Source: Eutypa lata
Taxonomy: Eukaryota; Ascomycota; Sordariomycetes; Xylariales; Diatrypaceae
Reading direction: 5' to 3'
Assembly: GCA_022661535.1 (NCBI GenBank)
Contig: JAKULF010000008.1
Coordinates: 1,240,001 to 1,304,000 of the forward strand
Length of the DNA: 64,000 nt
Positions 1 to 12,140 of this stretch are shown here, one piece after another. Numbering within the stretch: position 1 is the stretch's first letter; every line of letters starts with the position of its first letter. The notes below the pieces were generated by a model. It was not told the DNA's origin, made no database searches, and saw only the letters and a list, made by a program, of their open reading frames with translations. The position numbers and the translations under genes are program-made.

Positions 1-2204
1 CCTGCCCGAGCTCAGCGAGTCCAGCGACTTTGTCACCACTGCGCGATCTCCAAAGAAAGCATGAGCTCTCACATCACAACCTGTAACCAGGCCGTGCCCA
101 AGTGTCACGCCCCAGACGCCACCGACTTTCACCGCATGGGCATCAACATTGTCGTGGTCCTGGAGGAGAAGGGAGTAGACAGCACCCGAGTACTTCACGC
201 GCTTCTCCGCCACGTCTGCCGGGAACGCCCACTTTCCGTCCTCGGTTTTGATCGGATGCCAGGGCGTGATCAAAAGCCGCCCGACACGGCACATAACAGC
301 CCGTCTCATTGGGATCCGGAGCACAGCAACGACGCGGCGACTGCCAAGAGGGGTCTGGACGCTGACGCCCTTCCGCAACCGGCACACGGGCATCTCGCGC
401 CCGTCACCTAGGAGCACTCTGCTCCAGGCGGCGAAGCACCCACTTTTCGGGCTGTTGTAGCAGCTAGTAGTCGAGGTGAACCCAGATCCAGCAGCCATGA
501 ACTTCAAATCCGTGACGTACTTCGAGGTGGGGGCGTGTGTGGGACCCGGGGGAGGGAGCGTGTCGAAGGCCTTATCCAGTTCGTCTCGGCACCGGATGAA
601 GAGCGGGCTGCTGGCATTGTACATTTGCGGACCCGGGTCCTTGAAGGAGTTGCACATCTGCTTGGCGTGCGCGTTCCAAAGGCTGAAGTAGAAGTGGCGG
701 CCCCATCTGTTGAAGTACGATATGCTCGAGAGGGCGAGGCTCACCTGGCCGGCTGGAGATGCGCCTACGAGGTCCTGCATGAGAGATTGGTTGTATGGGT
801 CGTCGAAATCCTTGGCGGGAATCCGAGCTACCAGGTCTCGCAAGGCAGATCGAAATGGTTCTAGACTGATAATGCGTGGTGCATCATACTCGCCCTTGGA
901 ATTGAATGCGAAGCAGGACGACAGGAACTCGCAGATCATTACCCGGCTACGATGGTAGGCCATCTCAGCTTCAGGGGGCGAGTAAGGGGTCGGAAGGTCC
1001 CGAGTGTATGATGGTGCCCTCATCAGTGAATATCTGAATCTCGCGCTGATAGGCAACCTCTCAATAGAGCGATCAAAATTTGCCTTCTGATCTTTGTCGC
1101 CGATATGCTGGCAAATGATGTCTCGAGACTGGTTGTATTGCAGGTTTCCGAGGTGAATAGTAAGCTTGTTTTTGTTCCCACTAGACTTTTCCTCGTTTCG
1201 GATAGTCTCCCCCGTTGTTGTCCTCAGTCTAATTGACTTCGGAGTCGTTATCTCAAGACTGCACTTCGTGGCGAAGGTTGATTGGAGATGTGCCACAGCG
1301 TGGACGAACACGGTGGCCTGTAGAGTGTTATTAAGTGCGAAAGCAGTCCGGGATCATCTCAACTTACAATCATGCCAGCATCTGGTATGAATGCGTAGTT
1401 GCCATCACCAATCTCAGCAATGGACTTGAGCAATCCTGATTTTATCTCGTAGCCGAATCCAAAGGTGTGGATGGTTGCTGGCAGAGGATGCATCCCGCGG
1501 ATCTTGCTAACATAACCTTGGGCGGGACACCTGTTTATAGGATTAAAACGAGGCATTAATAGTTTCATGGAGGTCAGGGCTTACATCATGTTTGGCATGC
1601 CGTCGGTGAGGACCATGACAGCAGGAACACGGCCTGTGTCCGCGTTACTCTTAAACAGTTTTAGCCCTTGGCAAATCCCTTGCCAAAGATTCGTTCCTGA
1701 CGTAGGCAGCATCGACTCGATGTTCTTTTTTGTCAGCTTCTTGTTGTCTTTATTCATCGGCAGAAGTCGTTGAAGAACCTTATATATAATGTGTCATATT
1801 AGCAAGATTATGGTAGACTTTTTATAGGCTGTTGAGCTTACCTTCCCGCCCGAGTTGAATGTGACAATCCCTAGTCTATCTCCCTCGTCAAGGGTTTCAA
1901 GAATGGTGAGGGCTGCATGCTTTGTCAAGTCTAGAATAGACAATCCAAAGTCTTCCAGGGTATTGTTGCCATTGTCATCAGTCATCGGAGCAGGAGCATT
2001 TGCATCCATACTGCCCGATACATCGATCACTAGAACAATGTCGCAAGGAACGTGAGGCCTCTTGGTGCCTGCTGACAGGGTAGGAGGGACCACCTTGACA
2101 ATGACGCCATCTTGGGTTGCGAGAGCATGAAAGTTCAAGGGTGTCTCATCATCCGCTAAAGTCGAATCCGATTTGACGGACACATTATCTGACAACTTTG
2201 TCAT
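1..2204 (-). CDS. VWA-Vwaint-Hint domain protein (3' end beyond the window)
   Basis: Four exons read 2204-1842, 1778-1585, 1530-1368 and 1317-<1; the reading frame stays in phase across all three short GT/AG introns, giving 679 residues before the window edge. Residues about 50-230 are a von Willebrand A domain with a MIDAS-type DVSGSM motif and VLTDGMPN. Residues about 240-520 match the fungal Vwaint linker (WGRHFYFSLWNAHAKQMCNS, then SPLFIRCRDELD). A Hint (hedgehog/intein) domain starts at Cys534 (codon 438-436) in GCFAAWSRVLLGDG, with block-B motif TPWHP (Thr591, His594) and GVWGVTLGHG. Both the nucleophilic Cys and the TxxH are kept, so autoprocessing is possible. The start is the first ATG ahead of the VWA domain. 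The biological role of these fungal proteins is not established. The stop codon lies outside the window. Confidence 0.88.
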
Positions 2205-2390
2205 GCTGACTATCTTTCCTAGTTGCGATAATTATCTCGTACTGGTGTTGGCTAGATTATGCGTGGTTTGGTTGGTCTCTGGGATGCACAAGAATAGAAG
2301 ATGATGATATCTACTTGTTTGCCGTTAAACACGTATTGGGTTGATGGATAATATGTAGGAAGTAGTGTAGTTAGAAGGTAGTGTTGGTCT

Positions 2391-2400
2391 CTTAAATATA
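2391..2400 (-). promoter_or_regulatory. Possible TATA-like element for the VWA-Hint gene
   Basis: TATATTTAAG on the minus strand lies about 190 bases upstream of the ATG at 2204. This rests on sequence resemblance and position only. Confidence 0.3.
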
Positions 2401-3848
2401 AGTGTGTGCTTGAGATTCCTAAGGTTCGTAGTTGTTAATAGAAGCAAACAAAGGAGAAGATGGATTACTGAGTCACTACGCGAATCACCCAACCTATACT
2501 ATATCGTTCTTTTTAAGGAAGCATTCTTTGTTGTTTGCTTAAGTTGGCCTCCGCCTCAAATTCCAGGCAAAAGTGATCGTCCCTAGGTAGCTAGCATGTT
2601 CAAGAAGGCAGTGACTGACAGCTCCTACCTAACCGTGAGGCTGAGTTGTCTCTGGACTATGGAAAGGTGGATATCATGGGGAAATCACTGGGGTATTGAT
2701 TCCTATACTTCCCTGGCCCTCTGCTATGATCATTGGATCTAACAAAACATTGATGTTAGAGCTAACTAGTAGCTACATACCATCAGATTCAGCCTGTTCG
2801 ACTGCGCCCCCTCCTAGACATGCCTTAAGTTCTTGTAAGTTGTAAATGGGTGGTAACTTGGCTAATGGCATTTAAAAATTCCAGTTACCGACATGTAAAT
2901 TCTCCTTGCAATTGTTAATTACATAAATTCAAAGTGACCATTCATTCGGATCCGGTAGGTCAGGATTCTGCCTGCCCTTAATAGTAACGATTAACTATTT
3001 CTCAATCCCCATTGGCCAATTGGAGACGACCCAATAGAACCGGACTTCTTGGCAATCTCACCCACGTTGTAACCAGTAAAAACAACAACCCATTTTGTCA
3101 GTATGCCTTGTTATCAGCCTTGTACTACTCATGTGGCTCTAGCAGGAGGCCAATCGAGGTTGCTCCAGATTTGAGTAGTATTGTGGAGATTTGGTGATGG
3201 AGGCCTTCAGGAATGGATATTACCCATAACGTTAAGTGCAAGTGCACACCTTAGATAGTGTGTCCCTACCAAGTCAATCACCAAGGTACGAATAAATGAA
3301 TATCCGAGTTGCAACCATAACTGTCAACGTGAAAAAATGGTAAGGGACTGATTACACACTATGCAAATTATGAAGACCACGAGACCCTGAGTTTGTTTAC
3401 TAAATGATTACACATTTGAAATTTATTTATCTGATAGCTGAGACCACAAACCTTAGATATCTGGATAATTTTTACTGTTTCTTCAACAGTTGTGCAATAA
3501 CAAATGTCTCTCTATGTTCCGTTAGCAACACTCGATCTACCTTGGTAAATATAATCTATAGTAGAAATGAGTATAAAAGTTGAGCTATATCTTGAATGAA
3601 CCATATATTTCTAAGTCGTTGTTGTTTAGCAAGTAGTTGCCTATAACCGGGAGAACACCCAGCATATTGCCACACTGGTCTTCAACAAGCTTGTGTTATA
3701 TAGAAGTTGTGTGAAATAATACCTAGTGATACCTGTCGAGAAATCATCCAAATTCACTAGAATATTGCCCCTATGTTTAATTACTTAACGACTCCTAGTA
3801 GTATAGATGACGATGTTTATACAACTACTAGGAATCTTCAATGCGTGT

Positions 3849-4268
3849 CTATATTCGGAGGATAAGATTTATCTTTACAACACGACTATAAGTATTATTA
3901 TGGAATACATTGGTATATTCTACATCATAAAGCTTTGTGGCCTTGGGAGCCCAGCGTATCGTCCTGAAACAGAACCAATGAGTATAGTTCTTGACCGCAG
4001 CCTTGACCGACACAGCAAATTTCACCATATGATTATTTAACAAATGCCACACCTGTGGTTTGCGTTCCAGAGAAAGATAGCTGCTCAGGAACAATGGTTC
4101 GGTCCTAAAATGACGGAGATTCTCAATATGAGCAGGTATCCATGTAATGAAGAAAAACACCACGAAAGGAACGAACATTGTCTTCTTTCCTGAGATTCCC
4201 AAGGCGTCGTCATCACAGGATTTGGGATCAGAAGGAATTGCGGTAACGTATATTGTCTCATTCGCCAT
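3849..4268 (-). CDS. Doubtful small hypothetical membrane protein
   Basis: An ATG-led frame of 139 codons in otherwise gene-poor DNA. It contains one strongly hydrophobic stretch (TMFVPFVVFFFITWIPAHI, residues about 30-48) that could span a membrane. The rest has no motif I recognise and the C-terminal third has AT-rich codon use like the flanking non-coding DNA. It may be a chance frame or the remnant of a decayed gene. Confidence 0.2.
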   Translation of the reverse strand: MANETIYVTAIPSDPKSCDDDALGISGKKTMFVPFVVFFFITWIPAHIENLRHFRTEPLFLSSYLSLERKPQVWHLLNNHMVKFAVSVKAAVKNYTHWFCFRTIRWAPKATKLYDVEYTNVFHNNTYSRVVKINLILRI

Positions 4269-7200
4269 TTCCGATATCGAGTTATTTCACTTATTGGGAT
4301 GCATTAGCTGAGGGCCTATCCGACTATCCGACTATCCGACGGTGCAGTAGAGGCAAGTTATAGTATGGGTGCCACATACCTACTCTCAATATTTAAGGAC
4401 CATGTGAGCACCTGCTTTCTTGGCGCGATATATCCACGGCCGAATTAGGATCGCTGCATACGCGTACTACTTATTGAATCCTACCTATTCATATTTACGA
4501 TCGTATTAAAGTTGTAGTTGATTCCTAACCGAGCATGTCCACTTCATAACCAGGTAGACTGGGAAATTACGTTTGTGCACAGGTGAGCAATAGAGTGCTG
4601 CAAGATCTTTATGCATTCATTTAAACTCTCATATATGAGTAGACGCAGGGTAAGCAAAAACATTTTAATTCACCCGAGATTTCGAGATTACATATATAGA
4701 TATAGACGCGAAGTGGGTATAAGTAGGCTATAGATGAATTGACGATGATCCCGCACGCATGACAATCGCAAAGAACTCCGTCCCCGTACCCTTCAAAAAC
4801 CTGCACGTGCACACACACACGCACGCATAGTCGCACGAGCCCTAGTAACAAATTCCCATCATTGCAATCATACCCGGAAAGTCGTGAATTCCTTTTTTTC
4901 CCCCGGCCCGAAGAGAGTTGCTTGCGGCTGTGAAATCTAGCCGCCCCCAACCTTTGCGACGCCATTTGCGCGAGAGGAGAGATCTGGTTAATGCGTTTAG
5001 CATTGGAAGGTTTCGGGAGGAGATTCATGGAGGGGAAGTCTCACTCATTCTTTGTTTTTAAAGGGAGATGATGATGACCCAAGGATTCTTAAAGGCAAGA
5101 TGCACATTCCTTGTGCTTGCAAGAGGCGCATGTGGTGCTGATGACGAGGACGCCGCCGCAATGGCAGCAGTGTGTTGCGTATGGAGACATGGTGATGGCG
5201 ACGATGGTGGTCTTGGATTGGGGTTATCAAGAGTTGTTTAGGCTAGTAGATGGGTTGAGGACAGCAATTCACAGGTGTGGTTGGGGATTGGGTTTTGTTT
5301 TGAACGTGTAAACAAATTTCCTTTCTTTTTTGTGTAAAAAGGGAGAAGGGAGGAGGGAGAGACAGATGAGAGATTTGAGGGCTCAAGCCTCCCTTCTTAT
5401 GTCATTCCATCCAACCCTCCGCAGCCGGATGGGCCGTGGGGTTGAGAGGCAACATAACCTTTCCGCCTAGTGTTAGACGTCAAAAAGGCCCTCTGATCTC
5501 CAAAAGTCTATTCGTGTGCCTACACTCCCCTGCACCTAGGGTTCAGCCTCTCAGCTGCAGCCGTTACGGAGCGATGGGAAGGAGGGTGTGGTACCCCGCA
5601 TCTTTCCGCGGCCGTGGTAGGACGCTGCGTCAAAATCATCGCATGGGCTGGGGACGATGATATTGGCTGGAAGGTTGTCGGAGGGCTGCGCCTGGCGCCC
5701 CCCACGCCTCGCGCTGGATCCCATTAGGGGATTGTAATATATAATGAGCTCGGGTGTTTTCGGAGGGAGGAGGTTGGGTGACGCATCTTCTCAAAACTTT
5801 CTGAGCGAGGCCAGGAAATTCTACCTATGTTTTCTTGGACAATGCGCTGGTACTAGACAGAATGTGTATGAATGTTTTGATGACTCTTCTCTGACTTTGG
5901 GCGGTGGAGTTGGAATATCGCATTGCATCATCAGGTATGAATTAGGCAGACTTTGGCGCATCAAGGCGGTAGTCATCGGGATAAGCGCTTCTCCCTTCTA
6001 CACTCGCAGAGATGCGCACGATCTTCACCTCGTGACTACGTAGATGCCACCTGGTTCGTAGACTATCGGAGTCAATATTGGCTGCAAATCACATAGGAAG
6101 GATTTGGTAGACTTGGTAGAAGACTCGCTGCTCGGATTTAAATCTGTGGAGGTTGTAACTAACTATCGCGACTATGTAATTGTGTGGCGTGGAGCTAGGC
6201 GAATTCTAGCTATGGCCGATCCTCTATTGTACAATACCCCGCGCGCTTACATCCCGGTTTAACGGCTTATCCTGTTCGCATATACGCGCGTCGATGCACA
6301 AAGTCTGGTCTGTTTACTTGCCATAATTGGTATTCAACGGCGGCTTGCACAAACAAGTATGCTACTCCTGAGCGCATTCACCCCGAAAGAAAGCATTGCT
6401 GCTACCTTGCGGGGACTAATGGTTAGAATATGGCAGTATAGGTCAGCATCTGGGACCAGAACGACACCAAAAAGGTAGGTCGATAACGATTTGGAGAGCA
6501 AACACGATTATAACCAGTTTAACAACGGCTCACTACCTGTTTGGGTCATTCTCCAGCGAAACGACATTGCGCATGGCCATAAGTTAAGCCCATTAAGCCC
6601 TACCGCGTCTTAACAAGCTTCGTTATACATTTGGGGTTCAAACTTTAAAGCCGGGCTAGCCCTTCAACAGACCAGGAATCTGTGGAATGTTAATCAATGC
6701 ATCGTCACACTGGTCACACCTAAGAGCCTTAGATGCGTGCACAAAGTATAACGGAGTGCAACCGGGAATCTAGGAAGATCCTGGAAGCGTACGTAGCTTT
6801 CACGCACAAAGCAATAGCCTAACTACTTTTAATGGGTCACGGGGCGGATATCGGGATGCTAACGGAGGGCGGCGCAGGCGAGAGAGAGCCGGATATTGGG
6901 TCAGTAACGTGACACTGTGGGCTCTAGTTTATTAGATGGGTACAATACAATACGTCCGGGATGGAGTTCTGTAGCGAAATGATGTTCCCCCGCCTTAAAG
7001 TAGTAAAAGATCGCATCTCCACAGATGCAGCCTTGTTGAGGAGGAAAGATACATAGGAAGAAAAAAAAAAGTTTGCGAGGAACTGGGGTGTGTGTATGTA
7101 TAAATCTGTCTGCTAGGTTGGCCGGGACGACTTACCATAGCCGTGGGAACCTGCGGGAATGTGTGGCGCCGATCAGAGCTTATTAATGTTATCACGATGT

Positions 7201-9528
7201 CATTTTGGAGAGATTCCCTGCGATGATGCTGACCGGACCACCTGGGGACCAATTCATAGCTGGGATAGGCTATTAGAAAATCTCAGCTAGAACGTGTAGT
7301 AATAATAGTGATTGTGTAGTTTCATCGTGATTAATCAATTGACCTTCATCCCGTAGGAGTCGACGCTGCCCCCCTTCATATATACGGAAATTTAGTTTTG
7401 CCAGCCCGGATGGATTCTGATAGATGTCCGTTTGGTAGAGGGATTGAACATCGAACTATGATATGACCGAGGATACGATTCGTATCATACGAGGCTGTCT
7501 CCCTTAATGCAACGCCGATTTACTTGAGGCTATCTAATATCACTTGGGTGCTGTCCCTATTAAATATGTGCCGCTCCTCAAGGCATGGTGCAGCCTCCTT
7601 ATAGGGTGAAGAGAAACGTGTCATCGGGCCTATGGATACATTGTACTGCATATCAGTCAAATCATGATTGTGATTACTCTCGGATGTAAATCTACCTGGA
7701 GGAACTTGAATCAACCTCTGATTTGCTTTGACGTGGGTGAATTGTTACATAGCGAATGTATATATATATAATGATAATTAAAACAACTGAAGCTGGGGTT
7801 TTGATATGAGCAGTCCATAATAATATTGCGACATGACAGAGATTGGCTTATTTATCTCGACTGTGATATCACGTAAGTGATACATTCACAAGCTGTGGAA
7901 TATGTATTCGTAGCTGCTTGAATCTATTCCGTCTTGGCTGAAACGATGTTATAACCTGCGCGGACTACAGTAAAGCTCGAGAATCATTGGATTCAACTAC
8001 GTTCAATCATAATCGAGGTGGTTGAAGCTGAGGCATGAGGCGGGTTCAAGGTTGTAAATGTAAACTGGGAAGAGATACCTACCTGGTATCCAAAACGTTT
8101 GGGCGGAGATCCTAGCTTGGGGTAACTTTAAATATGGCGGGGTTATGATCTGAGATATGACATATCATGGTCTTTCAGTTTCTTATGCGTACATACGTAA
8201 TTGTCGATGAGGATTGAGGGAGTTGATCCCTTTATTTCACCTACATATGTTGTATATGGTATTATCGTGTAGATATAGCACCTGTATGTAGTTCTTTCCT
8301 ACTGGCAATTAATTCTTTGGGCTTACCTCCTTTTAGCGAGAAAGGGGGTGAACGGAGCGTCGCGAAACGTAACCCGCTCAATTTCAGGGGTACATGGTCC
8401 AGGATTAGGAGTCCAAGTTGGGAAAAGCGTCAGGAACGGCGCCCTGATTGGGTCGCGGAAGGGTTGGCCGATCCGCTGTGACGGTGCGTGGTACCGGCCG
8501 CGCATTGATCACCTTGCAGTGGAGGTCGCCATGTGAGATTTAGTGGGGGTTTGGTCTGTGAATGGTTGTACGAGCGCACTGTGCTTCAGGAAAGACGAGA
8601 CAGTCGTTGAATGTAGCCCCTGAATTTTAACATACTGAGTACTTATCTAACACAGCGGGATGTGGGATCGTCCCGCCTGCCAGCTGTTGGCAATTTGTAA
8701 ATTAAACAGACAGAGATTTTAAAAAAAAAAAAAAAAATTGAAAAAATTAACTCTTCGAAGGATGATACTGATTCCTTACCTGCTGTCTCTCTGTCAAGCA
8801 TTGTTCTTGTAGAAGCTTTGCTGGTCTATGGAACATGCTGCAATTGCAGAGAACGTAAGTTGGAGCTGAAATGGGTTGATGAGACATAGGGTTATGAAAA
8901 TGAGACCCCGATAAGTAAGTGGCAATGAGGGGCTAGAAAAAGCACGTTGTGGAAGCGCACCTTTCGTCACAAAAAGAAAAAAGAGGTAGCATGTTGAAAC
9001 ATACCTGAGTATATACTAGTTATACATAGTTATTGCTGTTCCGACGTCTCCTTTAACATAGATAACTTGTGTGACGGCGGAAGAACTTGGTTCAGAGAAC
9101 TCGTGCCACAGAGACTAGCGGATGTAAACGAAGTCTAGGTAAGCTGAGTGGCCAAGCTTAGAATACAGCGGAAGGGAACAATTAGAGGTTAAATTATTCA
9201 TTGAAGACAATTTCCTGCGGGAGGTCATCATCATCAACAAGCAAGTCATCGTGATCCAGGATGAAAGCTAGGGGTGTCGGCATATCTCAGCCCAGGAACA
9301 GCGAAGATCAGTTGCTTAGCGTTTCTACCGCCTTGGTATTGGTAGTTAGTGCCGAACGAATATTTCGTATCCAATGTCAAAAACAGGCAAGGGGACAGCA
9401 AAGTAAACAAACTCTTGCAAAAAACATTGGAGAAAACCTGTGGTGCCCGATAACTAACCAGCTAACTAGGTAGTCAATCGTTGAACAAGAGAAAAGTGCA
9501 ACAAACAAGACATGCGCCAATGACTAAA

Positions 9529-9676
9529 AGTAGGCAAGCGGTAGACAAAAAAATTGTCAAAACTCGCACTGGCCTAGAATCGGTGTTTTGTATGTGATTT
9601 TGGTGGTGCGGGGACAGTGCGGATAGTGCGAAATCGTGTGGTTTCTGACAATTTTTTTGTCCACCGCTTGAGTAGG
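9529..9676. mobile_element. MITE-like element with 25-bp terminal inverted repeats
   Basis: Bases 9535-9559 (starting CAAGCGGTAGAC) and 9646-9670 (ending GTCCACCGCTTG) are inverted repeats matching at 24 of 25 positions. They bound a 136-bp unit with no coding capacity. The six bases AGTAGG occur directly outside both ends (9529-9534 and 9671-9676), as expected for a target-site duplication. This fits a non-autonomous DNA transposon. I cannot name the parent superfamily, and no transposase is present in the window. Confidence 0.75.
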
Positions 9677-10900
9677 TAATTAGTTGGAAAATTGGTTGGG
9701 CAGAGTCTTCGGAAGGAAATATATCCGCCACTGGCCACCTAACTCGTAACCTCTATGTGGTGGCAAGTCTGGTTCTATAGGTAGGAAAAAACAGCGCTAT
9801 GGATACTAATACCAGAGGACGCCTACCCAATCCTTTTTGTCTGTCTATGTGAAGTCGAATTTAAAAGCTGGGATTGGGCGATTAGACTCGGGTCTCTAGA
9901 ACTCCAGAACCATCCGTACAGTGGGGATTGGCTACAAAATACTGGATTTGTCGGAGCTGTCATCTGTGTTAACTAGTACCAAACAAGTCGAACCCCCTGG
10001 CTACCTCAATCCTCAATGTTCTTCTCTCATGGATTGGCCGGTAAGGAATAAGCTTGGCATCTGAACGGCTTTACATGAGCGCTGACGGTGATCCCGTCAG
10101 CCCGTTTTCCACCCCCCCGATGGGTTTTCCTCAGGAGGTTGCACTGTATTTTCCTTCTGTTACTGAATACTACTCTAGCACTCCTAATAGGGACTGCTTT
10201 GGTCTTCACATGTGATTTCATTGGTGGTCCCTGATGAAGGTGTACCTTAGACCTGCATATGCATCCTCGGTTTCATACATTCATACAGTCGCTCTTGTGA
10301 TAGTGTTCCTGACAGGTGAGCCAATAGCCGACCGACCGACCATTTCTGCACAATAGACAAAATGGATGAAATTCAGGAGATGTGGTTTAAAGTAAACCAT
10401 CATAGCGAAGCAATGCAATGTACATACCTACTAGCTTAAATCACATTAAACCAACAAAAACACACTATGGAGAAAGCGGGCAAGATTTCGATTAAGCCAC
10501 GTACTTCGAGAAGATTTCCCTTCTGATTTCTAAGAGTTCGGACGAACATTCAGATGTGTATATGTAAAGTATTTATTTGTGCACATTAAAGTATTAATAT
10601 CATGTAGAAGTATTCATGCTTACCCAAGATGTATAGGTGGATATAAATCTGGCAGATGAATACTAATTGATCTAATGAAGTAACCTCCCTACATGTACCC
10701 ACTTTACATATCCCTAGGAGTGCATGTATGTATGTACATATTTAATTAGCACAGCAAATACAGTATTCCAATAAATGCGACGCACTGTTGGTCGGAACTT
10801 TATCTTTGTTCCTGATTTGCACCCACACCCTCAACACCCACCTCCACCTCCACCTCCCTGCAAGATCCTTGGCGACTATTTCATTTCCACAGTTCGGGGT
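9677..10900. other. Non-coding, upstream of the 12141 gene
   Basis: No supported gene. Towards the right end there is a pyrimidine-rich stretch with repeated CACCTC units (about 10830-10858), a common feature near fungal promoters, ahead of the long leader described next. Confidence 0.5.
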
Positions 10901-12140
10901 TCGCCCAAATTTTGTCTCATTCTGCCCGTGAGTTAGTCACAGTCTTCAGGTTTGTCTATCTGCTTGCTGCTCTCTCGTCTCTGCAACTTTCTTGAGTTGA
11001 AGCACATTCTTTCTATTTCATTTATTCATAGCGTCCTAAGAAACCCACCGGAGTCATTCTTTGAGTCGAATTCCAGGCCACCGAACCTCGACCAACACAA
11101 GACCACCAAGGGGTCAATTGAGAAATACCTGCAACTGCAAGGACTAGAATCGATTTCCATAGTCCATATCCAGAAACATACGAGCAATCGGGAGATAAGA
11201 AGTAATCGAACGAAGACAGACGCACCCACGCACGCACACGAGAAGAAAAGCGTCCGGCATTTCGATAGTAATCAGCACTCATTACTTACACAACATAATT
11301 CAATCATTTCCCATTCCAACGAGACCCGGCCTAATTTGGATTGTTCTTGTTCAGCCGCTTCTGCATCGGAACACGGCATTTGTTCTGCTACGAGCCTATC
11401 CTGCAGGAACTATCATTTTGCGTGTTACATACAGCATCGTAACAGTATCCCGCTCGGTGCTGCTTTCCACCACCCACCTGGCCAGCGACGACATCCGATA
11501 CGACCATTTTTCCTTTGGTCCATCCACCTGGTATTTGAAACTGAAGCAGTCAATTTATAGAATCTGAATGTTCAGAAGCTCTGCATACTTGGTTGTGTGA
11601 TCGTCCCTTGTCACATCATCAAGGCCCACGCATTATTGCTCTTGACCGGGTTATTATACAGTGAAACACGGTCGACACAAACAGTCCATTCCCGGGTTAG
11701 TCTCAACCAAGCTCCTCAGCCACTGGTCCATACCCTTTTTTCTTTTATCGTTACTATTTTCATAGAGCGTATGCAGTGTGCTTGCATTGCTAGATCCGTC
11801 ATGTCATGTTCTGATAGTCCTTGTATGGACAGCGGCTTTACCCCGTGTATAATCAAAACGCATCGTGTGGCCCCAATAATTGTTAGTTCAGCTCAAAATT
11901 AACTTGTTATAGAGTCCAACGCATCGACTGCGTCTGAAGGGGCACTTGATAGACGACATTTTTACCTCCTCCATCCAACCAGAGTCGTTCATTCTAATCG
12001 ACGGATTTCCACTCTTGTTCATGGCATTTACGGCTCTCTAGTCGAAACGTCATTTGTCAACCGTGGCTCAATATTTTGTTGGCGGGCCCGTTGAAGCCGA
12101 ACCGGACCATATTCGTTCTTTCTTTCGGACCACATTCAGA
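10900..12140 (+). promoter_or_regulatory. Probable long promoter/5' leader of the disordered-protein gene
   Basis: About 1.2 kb of pyrimidine-rich sequence precedes the ATG at 12141. Open frames run through parts of it (for example 10952-11560, which begins at a TTG and not an ATG), but none has recognisable protein features. A long leader with or without an intron is common for large regulatory genes in Pezizomycotina. Transcript ends cannot be fixed from sequence. Confidence 0.4.

Larger units (their letters stand above)
2205..9528. other. Gene-poor AT-rich region
   Basis: About 7.3 kb with only short, unconvincing reading frames in all six frames. It holds a small tandem repeat of ATCCGACT near 4318-4340, CA-rich dinucleotide DNA near 4806-4825 and an A-run near 8720-8736. 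I see no transposase, reverse transcriptase or conserved motif. The one ATG-led frame worth recording (3849-4268) is listed separately. Confidence 0.6.

Noticed and set aside
9474..9731. 85-codon frame with hydrophobic C-terminal end
   Set aside because: It runs straight through the MITE-like element including both TIRs, so it is a chance frame.
10952..11560. 202-codon open frame upstream of the disordered-protein gene
   Set aside because: It begins at TTG, not ATG, has no domain or conserved-looking block, and lies where a long leader is expected.
12054..12140. N-terminal extension of the disordered protein
   Set aside because: The frame is open, but its first codon is TTG; the first ATG is at 12141 and starts a sequence typical of this protein.
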